From contig JAYKKM010000193.1 of assembly GCA_035772405.1 (NCBI GenBank), positions 3,101,001-3,165,000 on the forward strand: a DNA stretch of 64,000 bases, in the 5' to 3' direction. Below, piece by piece: positions 12,701 to 25,370 of this stretch. Each line of letters begins with the position of its first letter. Positions within the stretch are counted from its first letter, which is position 1. Below the pieces are notes generated by a model that saw only the letters and a program-made list of their open reading frames with translations, made no database searches and had not been told where the DNA came from. The DNA comes from Chrysogorgia sp. JL179-B06. Taxonomy: Eukaryota; Cnidaria; Anthozoa; Scleralcyonacea; Chrysogorgiidae. The position numbers and the translations under genes were made by a program.

Positions 12701-13857
12701 AATACTTTATTTTCAACCGTATTTTTTGGAAAATGTTTCTTGACATTTTTTTTGCGTCTCTATATGTGGAATAGACAAAGACTTCCTCTTTCAGATGGGC
12801 TGAAAATGAACGCATTTGGCATTTAAATAACGAAATTATCGAGTTTTAAAAATTATTGAATACATCAAGATTGAGAAAATTGAGAAAATACTTTATTTTC
12901 AACCGTATTTTGTTGAAATTTTTATCTAATTTTCTTTTTCGTTTCTATCTCTGGAATAAACAAAGACTTCCTCTTTCATATCGGCTGAAAATCAACGCAT
13001 TTGGTATTTAAATAACGAAGTTATAGCGTTTTAAAAATTATTGAATACATCAAGACTGAAATATTGAGAAAATTGAAAAAATACTTTATATTCAACCGTG
13101 TTTTGTTGAACATCTTTCTTGAATTTTTTTGTTGAGTTTCTATATGTGGAATAGACAAAGACTCTCTCTTTCATATGGGCTGAAAATGAACGCATTTGGC
13201 ATTTAAATAACGAAGTTATCGCGGTTTAAAAATTATTGAATACATCAAGAGTGAAATATTGAGAAAATACTTTATATTCAACCGTATTTTGTTGAAAATT
13301 GTTCTAGATTTTTTTTTGTTGCGTTTGTATATGTGGAATAGACAAAGACTCTCTCTTTTATATGGGCTGAAAATGAACGCATTTGGCGTTTAAATAACGA
13401 AGTTATCGCGGTTTAAAAATGATTGAATTCATGAAGACTGAAATATTGAGAAAATTGAGAAAATAGTTTATTTTCAACCGTATTTTGTTGTAAATCTTTC
13501 TTGACATTTTTTTTGAGTTTCTATATGTGCAATAGAGAAAGACTTCCTCTTTCAGACGTGCTGACAATGAACGCATTTGGCATTTAAATAACGAAGTTAT
13601 CGCGGTTTAAAAATTATTGAATATATCAAGACTGAAATATTGAGAAAATTGAGAAAATAGTTTATTTTCAACCGTATTTTGTTGTAAATCTTTCTTGACA
13701 TTTTTTTTGAGTTTCTATATGCGGAATAGACAAAGACTTTCTCTTTTATATGGGCTGAAAATGAACGCATTTGGCATTTAAATAACGGAGTTATCGCTGC
13801 TTAAAAATTATTGAATTAATCAAGACTGAAATATTGAGAAAACACTTTATTTTCAAC

Positions 13858-16800
13858 CGTATTTTTTGGAAAACCTTTTTTCGAATTTTATTGTAGTTGC
13901 TCTATGTGGGATAGACAAAGACTTCCTCTCATATATGGCTGAAAATCGACGCATTTGGCATGTAAACAACGACGTTATCGCTGTTTAAAATTTATTGAAT
14001 TAATTAAGACTGAAATATTGAGAAAATACTTTATATTCAAGCGTATTTTGTTGAAACTTTTTCTTGACATTTTTTTGCGTTTCTATATGTGGAATAGACA
14101 AAGACTTCCTCTTTCAGATGGGCTGAAAATGAACGCATTTGGCATTTAAATAACGAAGTTATCGAATTTTAAAAATTATTGAATACATCAAGACTGAAAT
14201 ATTGAGAAAATACTTTATATTCAACCGTGTTTTGTTGAACATCTTTCTTGAATTTTTTTTTGGAGTTTCTATATGTGGAATAGACAAAGGCTCTCTCTTT
14301 CATATGGACTGAAAATGAACGCATTTGGCATTTAAATAACGAAGTTATCGCGGTTTAAAAATGATTGAATACATCAAGACTGAAATATTGAGAAAATAGT
14401 TTATTTTCAACCGTATTTTGTTGTAAATTTTTCTTGGCATTTTTTTTGAGTTTCTATATTTGGAATAGACAAAGACTTCCTCTTCCAGATGGGCTGAAAA
14501 TGAACGCATTTGGCTTTTAAATAACGAAGTTATAGAGTTTTAAAAATTATTGAATATATCAACACTGAAATATTGTGAAAATACTTTATTTCAACCGGAT
14601 TTTGTTGAAAATTTTTCTAGAATTTTTTTTGAGTTTCTATATCTGGATTAGACACAGACTTTCTCTTTTATATGGGCTGAAAATGAACGCATTTGGCATT
14701 TACATAACGAAGTTATCGCAGTTTAAAAATTATTGAATACATCAAGATTGAGAAAATTCTTTATTTTCAACCGGATTTTGTTGAAAATTTTTCTAGAATT
14801 TTTTTGAGTTTCTATATGCTGAATAGACAAAGACTTTCTCTTTTATATGGGCTGAAAATGAACGCATTTGGCATTTAAATAACGAAGTTATAGCGTTTTA
14901 AAAATTATTGAATACATCAAGACTGAAATATTGAGAAAATTGAAAAAATACTTTATATTCAACCGTGTTTTGTTGAACATCTTTCTTGAATTTTTTGTTG
15001 AGTTTCTATATGTGGAATAGACAAAGACTCTCTCTTTCATATGGGCTGAAAATGAACGCATTTGGAATTTAAATAACGAAGTTATCGTGGTTTAAAAATT
15101 ATTGAATACATCAAGACTGTAATATTGAGAAAATACTTTATACTCAACCGTATTTTTTGGAAAACTTTTTTCGAATTTTATTTTAGTTGCTCTATGTGGG
15201 ATAGACAAAGACTTCCTCTCATATATGGCCGAAAATCGACGCATTTGGCATTTAAACAACGAAGTTATCGCTGTTTAAAAATTATTGAATTAATTAAGAC
15301 TGAAATATTGAGAAAATACTTTATATTCAAGCGTATTTTGTTGAAACTTTTTCTTGACATTTTTTTTGTTAAGTTTCTATATGTGGAATAGACAAAGACT
15401 TCTTCTTTCAGATGGGCTGAAAATGATCGCATTTGGCATTTAAATAACGAAGTTATCGAGTTTTAAAAATTATTGAATACATCAAGATTGAGAAAATTGA
15501 GAAAATACTTTATTTTCAACCGTATTTTGTTGAAATTTTTATCTAATTTTCTTTTTGGTTTCTATATGTGGAATAGACAAAGACTTCCTCTTTCATATCG
15601 GCTGAAAATCAACGCATTTGGCATTTAAATAACGAAGTTATAGCGTTTTAAAAATTATTGAATACATCAAGACTGAAATATTGAGAAAATTGAAAAATAC
15701 TTTATATTTAACCGTGTTTTGTTGAACATCTTTCTTTAATTTTTTTGTTGAGTTTCTATATGTGGAATAGACAAAGACTCTCTCTTTCATATGGGCTGAA
15801 AATGAACGCATTTGGAATTTAAATAACGAAGTTATCGTGGTTTAAAAATTATTGAATACATCAAGACTGTAATATTGAGAAAATACTTTATACTCAACCG
15901 TATTTTGTTTAAAATTTCTGTAGAATTTTTTTTTAGTTTCTCTATGTGGAATAGACAAAGACTTCCTCTTTCATATGGGCTGAAAATGAACACATTTGGC
16001 ATTTAAATAACGAAGTTATCGCGGTTTAAAAATTATTGAATACATCATGACTGAAATATTGAGAAAATTGAGAAAATACTTTATATTCAACCGTATTTTG
16101 TTGAAAATTTTTCTAGAATTGTTTTTGTTGCGTTTCTATATGTGGAATAGACAAAGGCTCTCTCTTTTATATGGGCTGAAAATCAACGCATTTGGCATTT
16201 AAATAACAAAGTTATCGCTGCTTAAACATTATTGAATTAATCAAGACTGAAATATTGAGAAAATACTTTATTTTCAACCGTATTTTTTGGAAAATTTTTC
16301 TTGACATTTTTTTTGCGTTTCTATATGTGGAATAGACAAAGACTTCCTCTTTCAGATGGGCTGAAAATGAACGCATTTGGCATTTAAATAACAAAGTTAT
16401 CGAGTTTTAAAAATTATTGAATACATCAAGTTGAGAAAATTGAGAAAATACTTTATTTTCAATCGTATTTTGTTGAAATGTTTATCTAATTTTCTTTTTC
16501 GTATCTATATGTGGAATAGACAAAGACTTCCTCTTTCATATCGGCTGAAAATCAACGCATTTGGCATTTAAATAACGATGTTATAGCGTTTTAAAAATTA
16601 TTGAATACATCAAGACTGAAATATTGAGAAAAGTGAAAAAATACTTTATATTCAACCGTGTTTTGTTGAACATCTTTCTTGACTTTTTTTGTTAAGTTTC
16701 TATATGTGGAATAGACAAAGACTCTCTCTTTCAGATGGGCTGAAAATGAACGCATTTGGAATTTAAATAACGAAGTTATCGAGTTTTAAAAATTATTGAA

Positions 16801-18100
16801 TACATCAAGATTGAGAAAATTGAGAAAATACTTTATTTTCAATCGTATTTTGTTGAAATTTTTATCTAATTTTCTTTTTCGTTTCTATATGTGGAATAGA
16901 CAAAGACTTCCTCTTTCATATCGGCTGAAAATCAACGCATTTGGCATTTAAATAACGAAGTTATAGCGTTTTAAAAATTATTGAATATATCAAGAATGAA
17001 ATATTGAGAAAATTGAGAAAATACTTTATTTTCAACCGGATTTTGTTGAAAATTTTTCTAGAATTTTTTTTGAGTTTCTATATGCGGAATAGACAAAGAC
17101 TTTCTCTTTTATATGGGCTGAAAATGAACGCATTTGGCATTTAAATAACGGAGTTATCGCTGTTTAAAAATTATTGAATTAATCAACACTGAAATATTGA
17201 GAAAATACTTTATTTTCAGCCGTATTTTTTGGAAAACTTTTTTCGAATTTTATTTTAGTTGCTCTATGAGGGATAGACAAAGACTTCCTCTCATATATGG
17301 CTGAAAATCGACGCATTTGGCATTTAAACAACGAAGTTATCGCTGTTTAAAAATTATTGAATTAATTAAGACTGAAATATTGAGAAAATACTTTATATTC
17401 AAGCGTATTTTGTTGAAACTTTTTCGTGACATTTATTTTGCGTTTCTATATGTGGAATAGACAAAGACTTCCTCTTTCAGATGGGCTGAAAATGAACGCA
17501 TTTGGCATTTAAATAACGAAGTTATCGAGTTTAAAAAATTATTGAATACATCAAGATTGAGAAAATTGAGAAAATACTTTATTTTCAACCGTATTTTGTT
17601 GAAATTTTTATCTAATTTTCTTTTTCGTTTCTATATGTGGAATAGACAAAGACTTCCTCTTTCATATCGGCTGAAAATCAACGCATTTGGCATTTAAATA
17701 ACGAAGTTATTGCGGTTTAAAAATTATTGAATACATCAAGACTGAAATATTGAGAAAATAGTTTATTTTCAACCGTATTTTGTTGTAAATTTTTCTTGGC
17801 ATTTTTTTTGAGTTTCTATATTTGGAATAGACAAAGACTTCCTCTTCCAGATGGGCTGAAAATGAACGCATTTGGCATTTAAATAACGAAGTTATAGAGT
17901 TTTAAAAAATATTGAATATATCAACACTGAAATATTGTGAAAATACTTTATTTTCAACCGGATTTTGTTGAAAATTTTTCTAGAGTTTTTTTTGAGTTTC
18001 TATATCTGGATTAGACACAGACTTTCTCTTTTATATGGGCTGAAAATGAACGCATTTGGCATCTACATAACGAAGTTATCGCAGTTTAAAAATTATTGAA
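13858..18100. repeat. Irregular satellite block with older segmental duplications
   Basis: The distinctive variant TTGCTCTATGTGGGATAGAC occurs near 13890 and 15190, with one change near 17260. The variant CTGGATTAGACACAGAC occurs at about 14645 and 18005. These are larger duplications within the array without the strict 2,791 bp period, so they predate or lie outside the higher-order amplification. Confidence 0.75.
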
Positions 18101-19260
18101 TACATCAAGATTGAGAAAATTGAGAAAATACTTTATTTTCAACCGTATTTTGTTGAAATTTTTCTCTAATTTTCTTTTTCTTTTCTATATGTGGAATAGA
18201 CAAAGACTTCTTCTTTCATATGGGCTGAAAATCAACGCATTTGGCATTTAAATAACGAAGTTATAGCGTTTTAAAAATTATTGAATACATCAAGACTGAA
18301 ATATTGAGAAAATACTTTATATTCAACCGTGTTTTGTTGAACATTTTTCTTGAATCTTTTTTAGAGTTTCTATATGTGGAATAGACAAATAACGAAGTTA
18401 TCGCAGTTTAAAAATTATTGAATACATCATGATTGGAATATGGAGAAAATTCTTTATTTTCAACCGTATTTTGTTGAAATTTTTCTCTACTTTTTTTTGT
18501 TGCGTTTCTATATGTGGAATAGACAAAGACTTCCTCTTCCAGATGGGCTGAAAATGAACGCATTTGGCATTTAAATATCGAAGTTATCGCAGTTTAAAAA
18601 TTATTGAATACATCAAGATTGAGAAAATACTTTATTTTCAACCGTATTTTGTTGAAATGTTTCTCTAATTTTCTTTTTCGTTTCTATATGTGGAATAGAC
18701 AAGGACTTCCTCTTTCGTATGGACTGAAAATGAACGCATTTGGCATTTAAATAACGAAGTTATAGCGTTTTAAAAATTATTGAATACATCAAGACTGAAA
18801 TATTGAGAAAATACTTTATATTCAACCGTGTTTTGTTGAAAATTTTTCTTGAATTTTTTTTTTGAGTTTCTATATGTGGAATAGACAAAGACTCTCTCTT
18901 TCATATGGGCTGAAAATCAACGTATTTGGCATTTAAATAACGAAGTTATAGCGTTTTAAAAATTATTGAATATATCAAGACTGAAAATATTGATAAAATT
19001 GATAAAATATTTTATATTCAACCGTATTTTGTTGAAATTTTTCTCCACTTTTTTTTGTTGCGTTTCTATATGTGGAATAGACAAAGACTTCCTCTTCCAG
19101 ATGGGCTGAAAATGAACGCATTTGGCATTTAAATAACGAAGTTATAGAGTTTTAAAAATTATTGAATATATCAAGACTGAAATATTGAGAAAATTGAGAA
19201 AATACTTTATTTTCAACCGTATTTAGTTGAAAATTTTCTAATTTTTTTTTTGCGTTTTAA

Positions 19261-19788
19261 AAATCCGGTTGAAAAAAAAAATATATATATATATATATAT
19301 AGATATATATTGGTATTAACACATTGGTATCTATACAGGGTCAAGAAGAGCCATAATGGGGCAGATGTCACAATTTGGGTGCTGCCCCCTCAGCACATTT
19401 AAAAAATACTCATGTTACTGTCTCTTCATATGCTGAATATTTTTGTGGGCCTGTGCCAGTGTTAATCACCCCCTGCTCTCATAGATCCTTTATCTATCTA
19501 CTGTATATATGTGTATGTGCCAATTATATGAACATAAAATAGAGTAGGAATAGCCAACTTATATCCATGTCCAAAACGGTAAAATATCCAAGTAAATTGT
19601 GTAAGTTAGTGTTAGATTAAATTTTACTTTCTATTTGAATTATAACCCCCGACCGAGCATAGTTGCCAAATGGCAACAAATAAAAAATCTGCCTGTCTCA
19701 ATTTTTTTAAAATTATTTACTGTAATACCATAATAGACTTATAGTTTCTAACATACTTAGCAGTAGAAATATTTTTTCATTAAATATT
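19261..19788. other. Right flank of the satellite: TA run, then non-coding spacer
   Basis: The last monomer decays after about 19260 into an A-rich and TA-repeat stretch (19270-19312). The rest is unremarkable AT-rich sequence with a small inverted repeat, GTTGCCAAATGGCAAC, near 19660. No gene is seen. Confidence 0.6.
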
Positions 19789-20445
19789 TCAAAATGTTCC
19801 CAGTAAAGGGTTAAAGCAGTCAGGCATCATAGCGGTATCAATTGAGAAGTTGACAATCTTCGTCATGACAGGTAGCAAAACAGGAAGACACTCTTTCAGG
19901 ACAGAGCCAGGAACTGGGTCTAGAGGACAGGACTTCACTTTAGAGGCGGTAATAAGACTGGATACTTGATCTTCAGTGACATTCTCCAAGCAAGATAACA
20001 CGCAACTTGTGGAAGGTGACACATCAAAGACCAATCCGGAACAATTGTGGGAGCTCCGCAGAGTAACGATTTTTTCAGTGAAAAAATCCACAAATCTGTT
20101 GGCTAAGTCGATGTATGAAAATGATGTTGGATAGAGTACTACAGGTTTGGTGTGTAAGAGCTCATCCACCGTCTGAAACAGAACCCTCTGGTCATGTTTT
20201 GAATCCTCGATGACAGAATAATAATGAGCCTTGGACTCTCTAAGCAGACGGTTAACAACATAACATTGAAACACGTAGTTACAATAGTCGCTAGGTTGGC
20301 GTGTTGACCTCCAACGCCGTTCAAGAGATCTTCTTTTCCTTTTTTCAGCGACAATCTGCTCGGTATACCATGGGGAATGCGGGCGAATTGTAACTGTGTT
20401 CGTCATTATGGGAGCATGCGCATCAAGCAATGTTACCAGGGAGCT
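19789..20445 (-). pseudogene. LINE (CR1/L2-like) ORF2 middle fragment
   Basis: A minus-strand frame of 213 codons plus an upstream in-frame extension. It starts in the segment just after the endonuclease (LLDAHAPI, then a HSPWYTEQI and KRKRRSLERRW region typical of the EN-RT linker). It runs into the start of the reverse transcriptase (SCPLDPVPGSVLKECLPVLL). It is cut on both sides: no endonuclease upstream and no YADD palm downstream, ending after MMPDCF. The frame is still open, so the fragment is fairly young. Confidence 0.85.
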
Positions 20446-20680
20446 ATTACACCAAGATCACAAGAAGGATTTAATATCAAGTTGGAACTTTCAAGTGCGC
20501 GGCGAAACTCGGTGAAATCAAAGAAGGGGGGCAAAGAAGGGGGTTAATTTTGGCTCACTGACCATTTTTACTTTGTTAAACTGTATTTACATTGATTATT
20601 TTCAATTCAACAGTTAATGAACTGCTTTTCCTTCCACGCTTTTTCTTCGATTATTTTCAAATTACCTGTAGCTTATTAAC

Positions 20681-21115
20681 TCTTTCCTGACAGGCTGAAA
20701 AACATCCAAAATTGAACCACCTCTTTGTTCTATTGATATCTCTTGAAATAACCATAACTGTCCCGAAAGCTATAACATTTCTGAAAGCCCAATAAACCGG
20801 CTGTTACCACTGCTTTTAAATTTCCCGAACAAGACATATTATGTTAATATAAATTAGCATTAATTATATAAATCAGGTTGAAAAACGTCCATTTTTCTAG
20901 AAAAGGCCATCCATCACACGCCCGCGTAGCATCATGAAAATTCAAAATGCCAGCAATCGCAGAGTTGTTTATGAAATCAAATCAAACTTGGCGTGTGACT
21001 GGATCTCAGGTGCCTGGCGCTTGTCGAGTTTCAATTTTTACTATTGCGTTGCCGTGTGCCGTGTTTTTCGATTCACGATTTCGTCAGTCTTATACGATCG
21101 ATTTTGACTGCACCA
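20681..21115 (+). repeat. Dispersed repeat B, copy 1
   Basis: It matches 39306-39708 in the same orientation over about 430 bp, with small indels. Shared landmarks are GGCTGAAAAACATCCAAAATT, GTTAATATAAATTAGCATTA and GCAGAGTTGTTTATGAAATC, and both end near TTTTGACTGC. The 67-codon frame at 20947 lies inside it and is disrupted in copy 2, so I do not call it a gene. Class is unknown. Confidence 0.85.
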
Positions 21116-21329
21116 ACAGGAAAGATTTAAGCAAAGCCTTTGATTTATAAGCTGTATAAGCTGTAAATACCTCAGGGATATTCATGTAATTTGAGTACTA
21201 CAAGTCATGCGGTTATTCGATAACAAATCGACCTTTGACCTGTACTTTGGTTATTCAATACGATGACCTACAGTGTATACTGGATTCGATAATATATGAA
21301 GGCATGTCTTATTAAATTCAAATCATAGC

Positions 21330-21570
21330 ATTACACACCCTACTTCCAAGCTTAAAACGTATGGTCAAGAGCATTCTCGATATCGGCACCTGAACTATGG
21401 AACAAATATCTGCCTAAGAGATATGTCAAACTCTAAATATAAATTTATTTAAATCTAAGTTAACTCGTTCTCTGTTTGAACTGGCTTGATTGTTCGTGCC
21501 ATTGTAAAGCGCATAGAACATTTATGTATGTACACTATACTGTATATTATAATATTTACTGCATGTAAGT
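21330..21570 (+). pseudogene. LINE ORF2 C-terminal relic, plus strand
   Basis: Plus-strand translation across 21365-21490 gives RAFSISAPELWN, the 'GdRAFs.aaP.lWN.LP' block found at the C-terminus of many CR1/L2/RTE-like LINE ORF2 proteins. TGTAAAGCGCATAGAAC, a common LINE 3'-UTR motif, follows at about 21505. Frameshifts and stops are present. It is an inactive 3' remnant. Confidence 0.65.
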
Positions 21571-21830
21571 TATCCATGATTTGAACAGGCAGCCCATCAG
21601 GGATACATGACAAACTTAATTTGCTGGTGAGACTTTTTGAGAGTGGCTTTTGGTTTGAAGATATTTTTCCTGTCAGAAGGCTTATGAGGAAATGCGAAGA
21701 GATTCTTATTGACTTTGATATAAGTTATGTTTGTATGAACTACAATATTAATAACTATAGTTAAACCTGTACTAAACGATGACCGTTTGTTAAGCGGTCA
21801 GATAGTGCAAAGTCCTCACTAATACTTTAA

Positions 21831-22177
21831 GGTGGCTCGATAGTCTAAATCACGAGAAATTACAACCCCCCCCCCCCCCCCCCCGATAAAACGTTTTGTA
21901 ACGCAGATCTGAGCATTGGTTCATTGCATAACTCTAGCGGTTGTCGTGATTATTGAAACGTTTCACACTTGTATATCTAGAGAAATTGTGTTTCTGATAT
22001 AAGCGTCAGATTTTATGCAAATTAGTTTTCTGGATTTAATGAACACGATTTCTTCACTCAGTAAACAAGATCACCACTAGAGCTATGCAATGAACGACGA
22101 TGAAGCTCAGATCTGCATTACAAACATTTTTTATGCGGAAAAATGAAATTTCTCATGATTTAGACTATCGAGCCACC
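21831..22177. mobile_element. TTAA-bounded MITE with GGTGGCTC ends
   Basis: TTAA at 21827-21830 and 22178-22181 brackets a 347 bp element. The terminal inverted repeat begins GGTGGCTCGATAGTCTAAAT and extends about 30 bp with two mismatches. A 19 bp C-tract lies near the left end. The same GGTGGCTC ends and TTAA flanks occur on the 2.8 kb palindromic element at 32642-35444, so they may be one family. TTAA duplication is the piggyBac signature, but no transposase is present, and TTAA could also be part of the inverted repeat. Confidence 0.8.
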
Positions 22178-22181
22178 TTAA

Positions 22182-22785
22182 AGTGCCACTTCGATCAAAT
22201 TTTTACCTATCGATATTTTTTACGTATTTATAAAGCAGAGCTGCTGAATATTACTTGGTCGAAACCGTTTTGCGATTTGACGATGGCAAGTATTATTTTT
22301 CTTACTCCGAATCTGGAGTTGTTATGTCCGCATGGTTAGCGATAACACGCAAGTTCAAGGCCATTAATTGTTCATGTTCTTGACCAGCGTAACGAAGTGA
22401 CGTCAGATTCTCAACGCGAAGACTCCACGTGGCTAATTCTTCAAGTAAATCAAGGTCGTTTTTTCAAATTCTTCGTGTGAAAGGCTGGACATTTCATCTA
22501 CTTCTCGAAAAAAACAAGAAAACAAATAACCTCGACCGAAATTCAGGCGTAGCATTGAGAATCTGACGTCACAAACAATATTATCTTTTGAAATTGCGGG
22601 CTCACTTCGAACACGTTTTTAGTAATGGTGGCCGAAATAGTATTGATTTCCGAGCTCAAAATACTTACTTCAAAATACCATTTTTTAGTTTTTTTTTACA
22701 TCGATGATCACTTTCGACCCTGAAATACTATTCTATGCTAAAGAAAATCTAAAAGACGGGGGTGAATTTTCTTCGTAGTGGCACT
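22182..22785. mobile_element. TTAA-bounded repeat C, copy 1, AGTGCCACT ends
   Basis: It begins directly after the TTAA of the previous MITE and ends at TTAA 22786-22789. Termini AGTGCCACTTCGA and its complement TCGTAGTGGCACT are inverted. A second copy at 42369-42935 is in the same orientation and about as long, with scattered differences. The 79-codon frame inside copy 1 is not kept in copy 2, so it is not called. The two TTAA elements sharing one TTAA suggests nested or adjacent insertion at the same target. Confidence 0.8.
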
Positions 22786-23035
22786 TTAAGGACTTTGTAT
22801 TGAACCCGCTTTAAGGGGTTACTGTATTGAGCGGTAACTTCACTTGTGCGATCTAGAACAGTGACAGCTTAATGCAGATTTGACTATACTGTTTTATGAG
22901 AGGTGTTCGCTTTTCTCCAGAGAAGAAGTTGAACTTTGAATTGTAAAAAAATCAAACAGACCTGTCAAGATAAAAAAGGTGCAGGATAGACAAGAGAATA
23001 CTAATGTCATCATGGGTAGGAAAATGCTGCTGGAT

Positions 23036-23360
23036 TCATTGAACAATGTTGTACTGTACCCAGTGAACAATGTTGTAGTGTCAGCTTACAACAATGCACC
23101 CAGTGAACAATGTAGAAGTGATGCCAACTGTGAACAACGATGCACTGTCAAGTTGTCAACTGTGAACAATGTTGTACTTCACTCAGTGAACAATATTGTA
23201 CTGTAAAGTGTGAACAATGTTGTAAGTGTCAACTGTGAACAATGTTGTACTTCACTCAGTGAACAATATATTGTACTGTAAAGTGTGAACAATGTTGTAA
23301 GTGTCAACTGTGAACAATGTTTTGCTGCACCCAGTGAACAATGTTGTCAACAAGGTTGTT
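23036..23360. repeat. Minisatellite with GTGAACAATGTTGTA units
   Basis: At least ten imperfect units built on GTGAACAATGTTGTA are spaced by variable linkers such as AAGTGTCAACT and CTTCACTCA. Two longer blocks (about 23155-23225 and 23226-23300) are near-duplicates of each other. The array lies exactly at the 3' end of the minus-strand LINE at 23340-26665, where LINE tails often carry short repeats. Confidence 0.9.
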
Positions 23361-24771
23361 CAGAGCCACGATAACAACGCTGTTACAGCATAAACCCTCC
23401 ATTGCGTCAACGGAACGCGCGCAACGTGATATTATACGAGCAGATCTGTTCTGGAGGCGCTGTAATCTATCCTGGTCTTGTTGAAGTAAGCTGCTCCAAG
23501 CAATGTAGGACTGCAGCTTTTTCGTTACGCAGCCTCTAATACGACCCAAGATATTAACTCTAGTGGCTACTTTTTTACAAACATAGTCCGCATGGGCACT
23601 CCAGGTCATAAAATTATCAAACACTACGCCAAGGTATTTAAAAGTTGTTTCATTGCATAAAGAGTTCCCAAGGAGGTTTAGATTTAGATTGTTATTATGT
23701 TCTTTATGCCTTTGAGATGTAAATAATAGACATTTCGTCTTCGGAACGTTCAACACTAGTTTGTTGTCTTGGAGCCATTCAGCCAGACGTACAAGATCTT
23801 CATTTATGGAATTATTAATTTCATCAACAGTTTGCCAGTGTCATCGGCATACATATTGACTATGAGCAATGTTTCATGCAATTAGGTAAATCGTTGATAT
23901 AAACAATGAACAGCAGAGGTCCAAGAATGGAGCCCTGCGGTACTCCAGAAGTAATGGGGAGTTCCTCAGATAATTGAGAATCTATACAAACAAACTGCTT
24001 TCTACCTGAAAAATAATCTTGGAACCACTGGAGGCTTTCGTCGCACACACCATAGTGCTTCAATTTATGAATCAATGTGCTGTGGTCAACAGTGTCGAAT
24101 GCCTTTGCTATAAATCAATAAACACGCAGCCAGTGACCAAACCATTGTCCATATTCATGAGTATCTCATCGGTAAAAAATGTGACGGCTGTTTCAGTTGA
24201 ATGTTTTTTTCGGAAACCGGATTGTAACTTGCATAGCAGATTATACTTATTAAAGTAACTCAAAAGCTGGTTGTGGATTTGCCGCTCAAGTACTTTGGAC
24301 ACTATAGGTAACACGGATATGGGGCGGTAATTTTTTGGATAATCCTTGACACCAGACTTGTGTAGAGGAGTCACCTTAGCCTTTTTCCATTCTGCAGGAA
24401 TCTTATTTTGCTGGATGGTCATATTGTAGATGAGCGTCAATGGAGCAGCTAAGGCCTCTGCTCGATTTTTTAGCAGTTGAGCTGGAATGTTATCGATGCC
24501 AGTAGCTTTCTTTGATTTCAATTTCTTAATTGCACTCTGAACTTCTATAACCTCGATATTTCACAGTTTGAAGTTTTCCTAATGCTTTATTTGAGGCAAC
24601 CATTTGAAAAACGCCAGCTCAATCGAGCGGCATGTGGACCTCAAGTCTTCTGCACAAGAGACAAAGAATCGATTAAAAATGCTTGCCTTCACCTTCGCTT
24701 CTTCCGCCATGCGAACAGTCACGCGGCTACTTTTGGGGCCGTTTCCAAGCAGTTGTTTTAGATGTTTCTAA
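23340..24771 (-). pseudogene. LINE (CR1/L2-like) reverse transcriptase, frameshifted
   Basis: On the minus strand this carries a nearly complete RT in several frames. Blocks in order are KKATGIDNIPAQLLK (fingers), [36 protein letters not shown], and the catalytic palm MYADD at about 23839-23853. Then come KLVLNVPKTK, KYLGVVFD and the thumb region to about 23340. Frameshifts fall between the HSTETA and PQGS blocks and around the YADD, so it is inactive. Upstream on the minus strand it is joined across an insertion to its own endonuclease part at 25378-26665. LQSGFR plus HSTETA favour the CR1/L2 side of the LINE tree. Confidence 0.9.
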
Positions 24772-24843
24772 AATTCATTAATAATTCATGAGTAATTAAA
24801 CCAATAGCATGTAAGCATTCGGTCACATGATGCTGTTTGGATA

Positions 24844-24901
24844 ACGTAATTAAGATATTTGATCCAAACACTAGTGTTTGGATCAAATATCTTAATTACG
24901 T
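24844..24901. repeat. Perfect 58 bp palindrome
   Basis: Two 29 bp arms meet at AACACTAGTGTT with no spacer and no mismatch. It lies inside the family H insertion. It would extrude as a cruciform or fold as a 29 bp RNA hairpin. Confidence 0.97.
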
Positions 24902-25231
24902 ATGCAAAATCAAGTCAGCAAACAAATTCACACACAAAATTCCTTTATTCACTCTTTGTCGTCTACCACAAATCTAATGTTACAGCCAGTAAACACACAC
25001 TTGTCCAGTTTAATACTCGCAGAAACAAAACCCTCTACCATGCATCACAATCATCTCAACTCCACTATTTAATTTATCATTATCTATTCATCGTGGAAAA
25101 CCCACTTCAGTTATGCATTGTGTAATATCTCAATAGAATTCCTAATTACGATATCCTTCGTTAGAAATTCTATTCAAATCAGCAAACGACAACATTCTCT
25201 TACCTCTCCATTCATTTCAGAAGCTATATAA

Positions 25232-25370
25232 ACAACTCGAGCTCGTGTCCCACCGGGATATCCAAACACTCGAAAACAATGGACAAAAACACTCGCGCTG
25301 CGCGCTCGTGTTTTCACCATTATTTTCTCGTGTTTGGATATCCCGGTGAAACACTCGCTATCGTTGTTCA
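25232..25370. repeat. Long hairpin with CTCG...GCGCTCG tip
   Basis: Arms of about 55-60 bp pair with few mismatches (for example CACCGGGATATCCAAACAC against its complement). The tip, at about 25291-25309, reads ACTCGCGCTGCGCGCTCGT. It forms the right end of the family H insertion. Similar tips with different stem sequences occur elsewhere in the window. Confidence 0.9.

Larger units (their letters stand above)
5094..19260. repeat. Satellite array, ~186 bp AT-rich monomer, about 76 copies
   Basis: The whole 14.2 kb is head-to-tail monomers. Each holds a GGAATAGACAAAGACTTCC block, a CGCATTTGGCATTTAAATAA block, ACGAAGTTATCG, a TTATTGAATACATCAAGAC block, TATTGAGAAAA and a T-rich stretch. Monomers vary from about 165 to 198 bp, mostly by presence or absence of a second GAGAAAATT unit and by T-tract length. 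Sixteen successive CGCATTTGG positions between 6849 and 9638 give a mean spacing of 186 bp. Open frames of up to 88 codons are by-products. I found no CENP-B-box core match. Function could be pericentromeric, but nothing here proves it. Confidence 0.97.

Noticed and set aside
5094..19260. CENP-B box in the satellite
   Set aside because: The closest segment (TTCGTTATTTAAATGCC on the minus strand) lacks the required A and CGGG positions.
5094..19260. CRISPR-like array
   Set aside because: Monomers are contiguous, diverged and ~186 bp with no unique spacers; the genome is eukaryotic.
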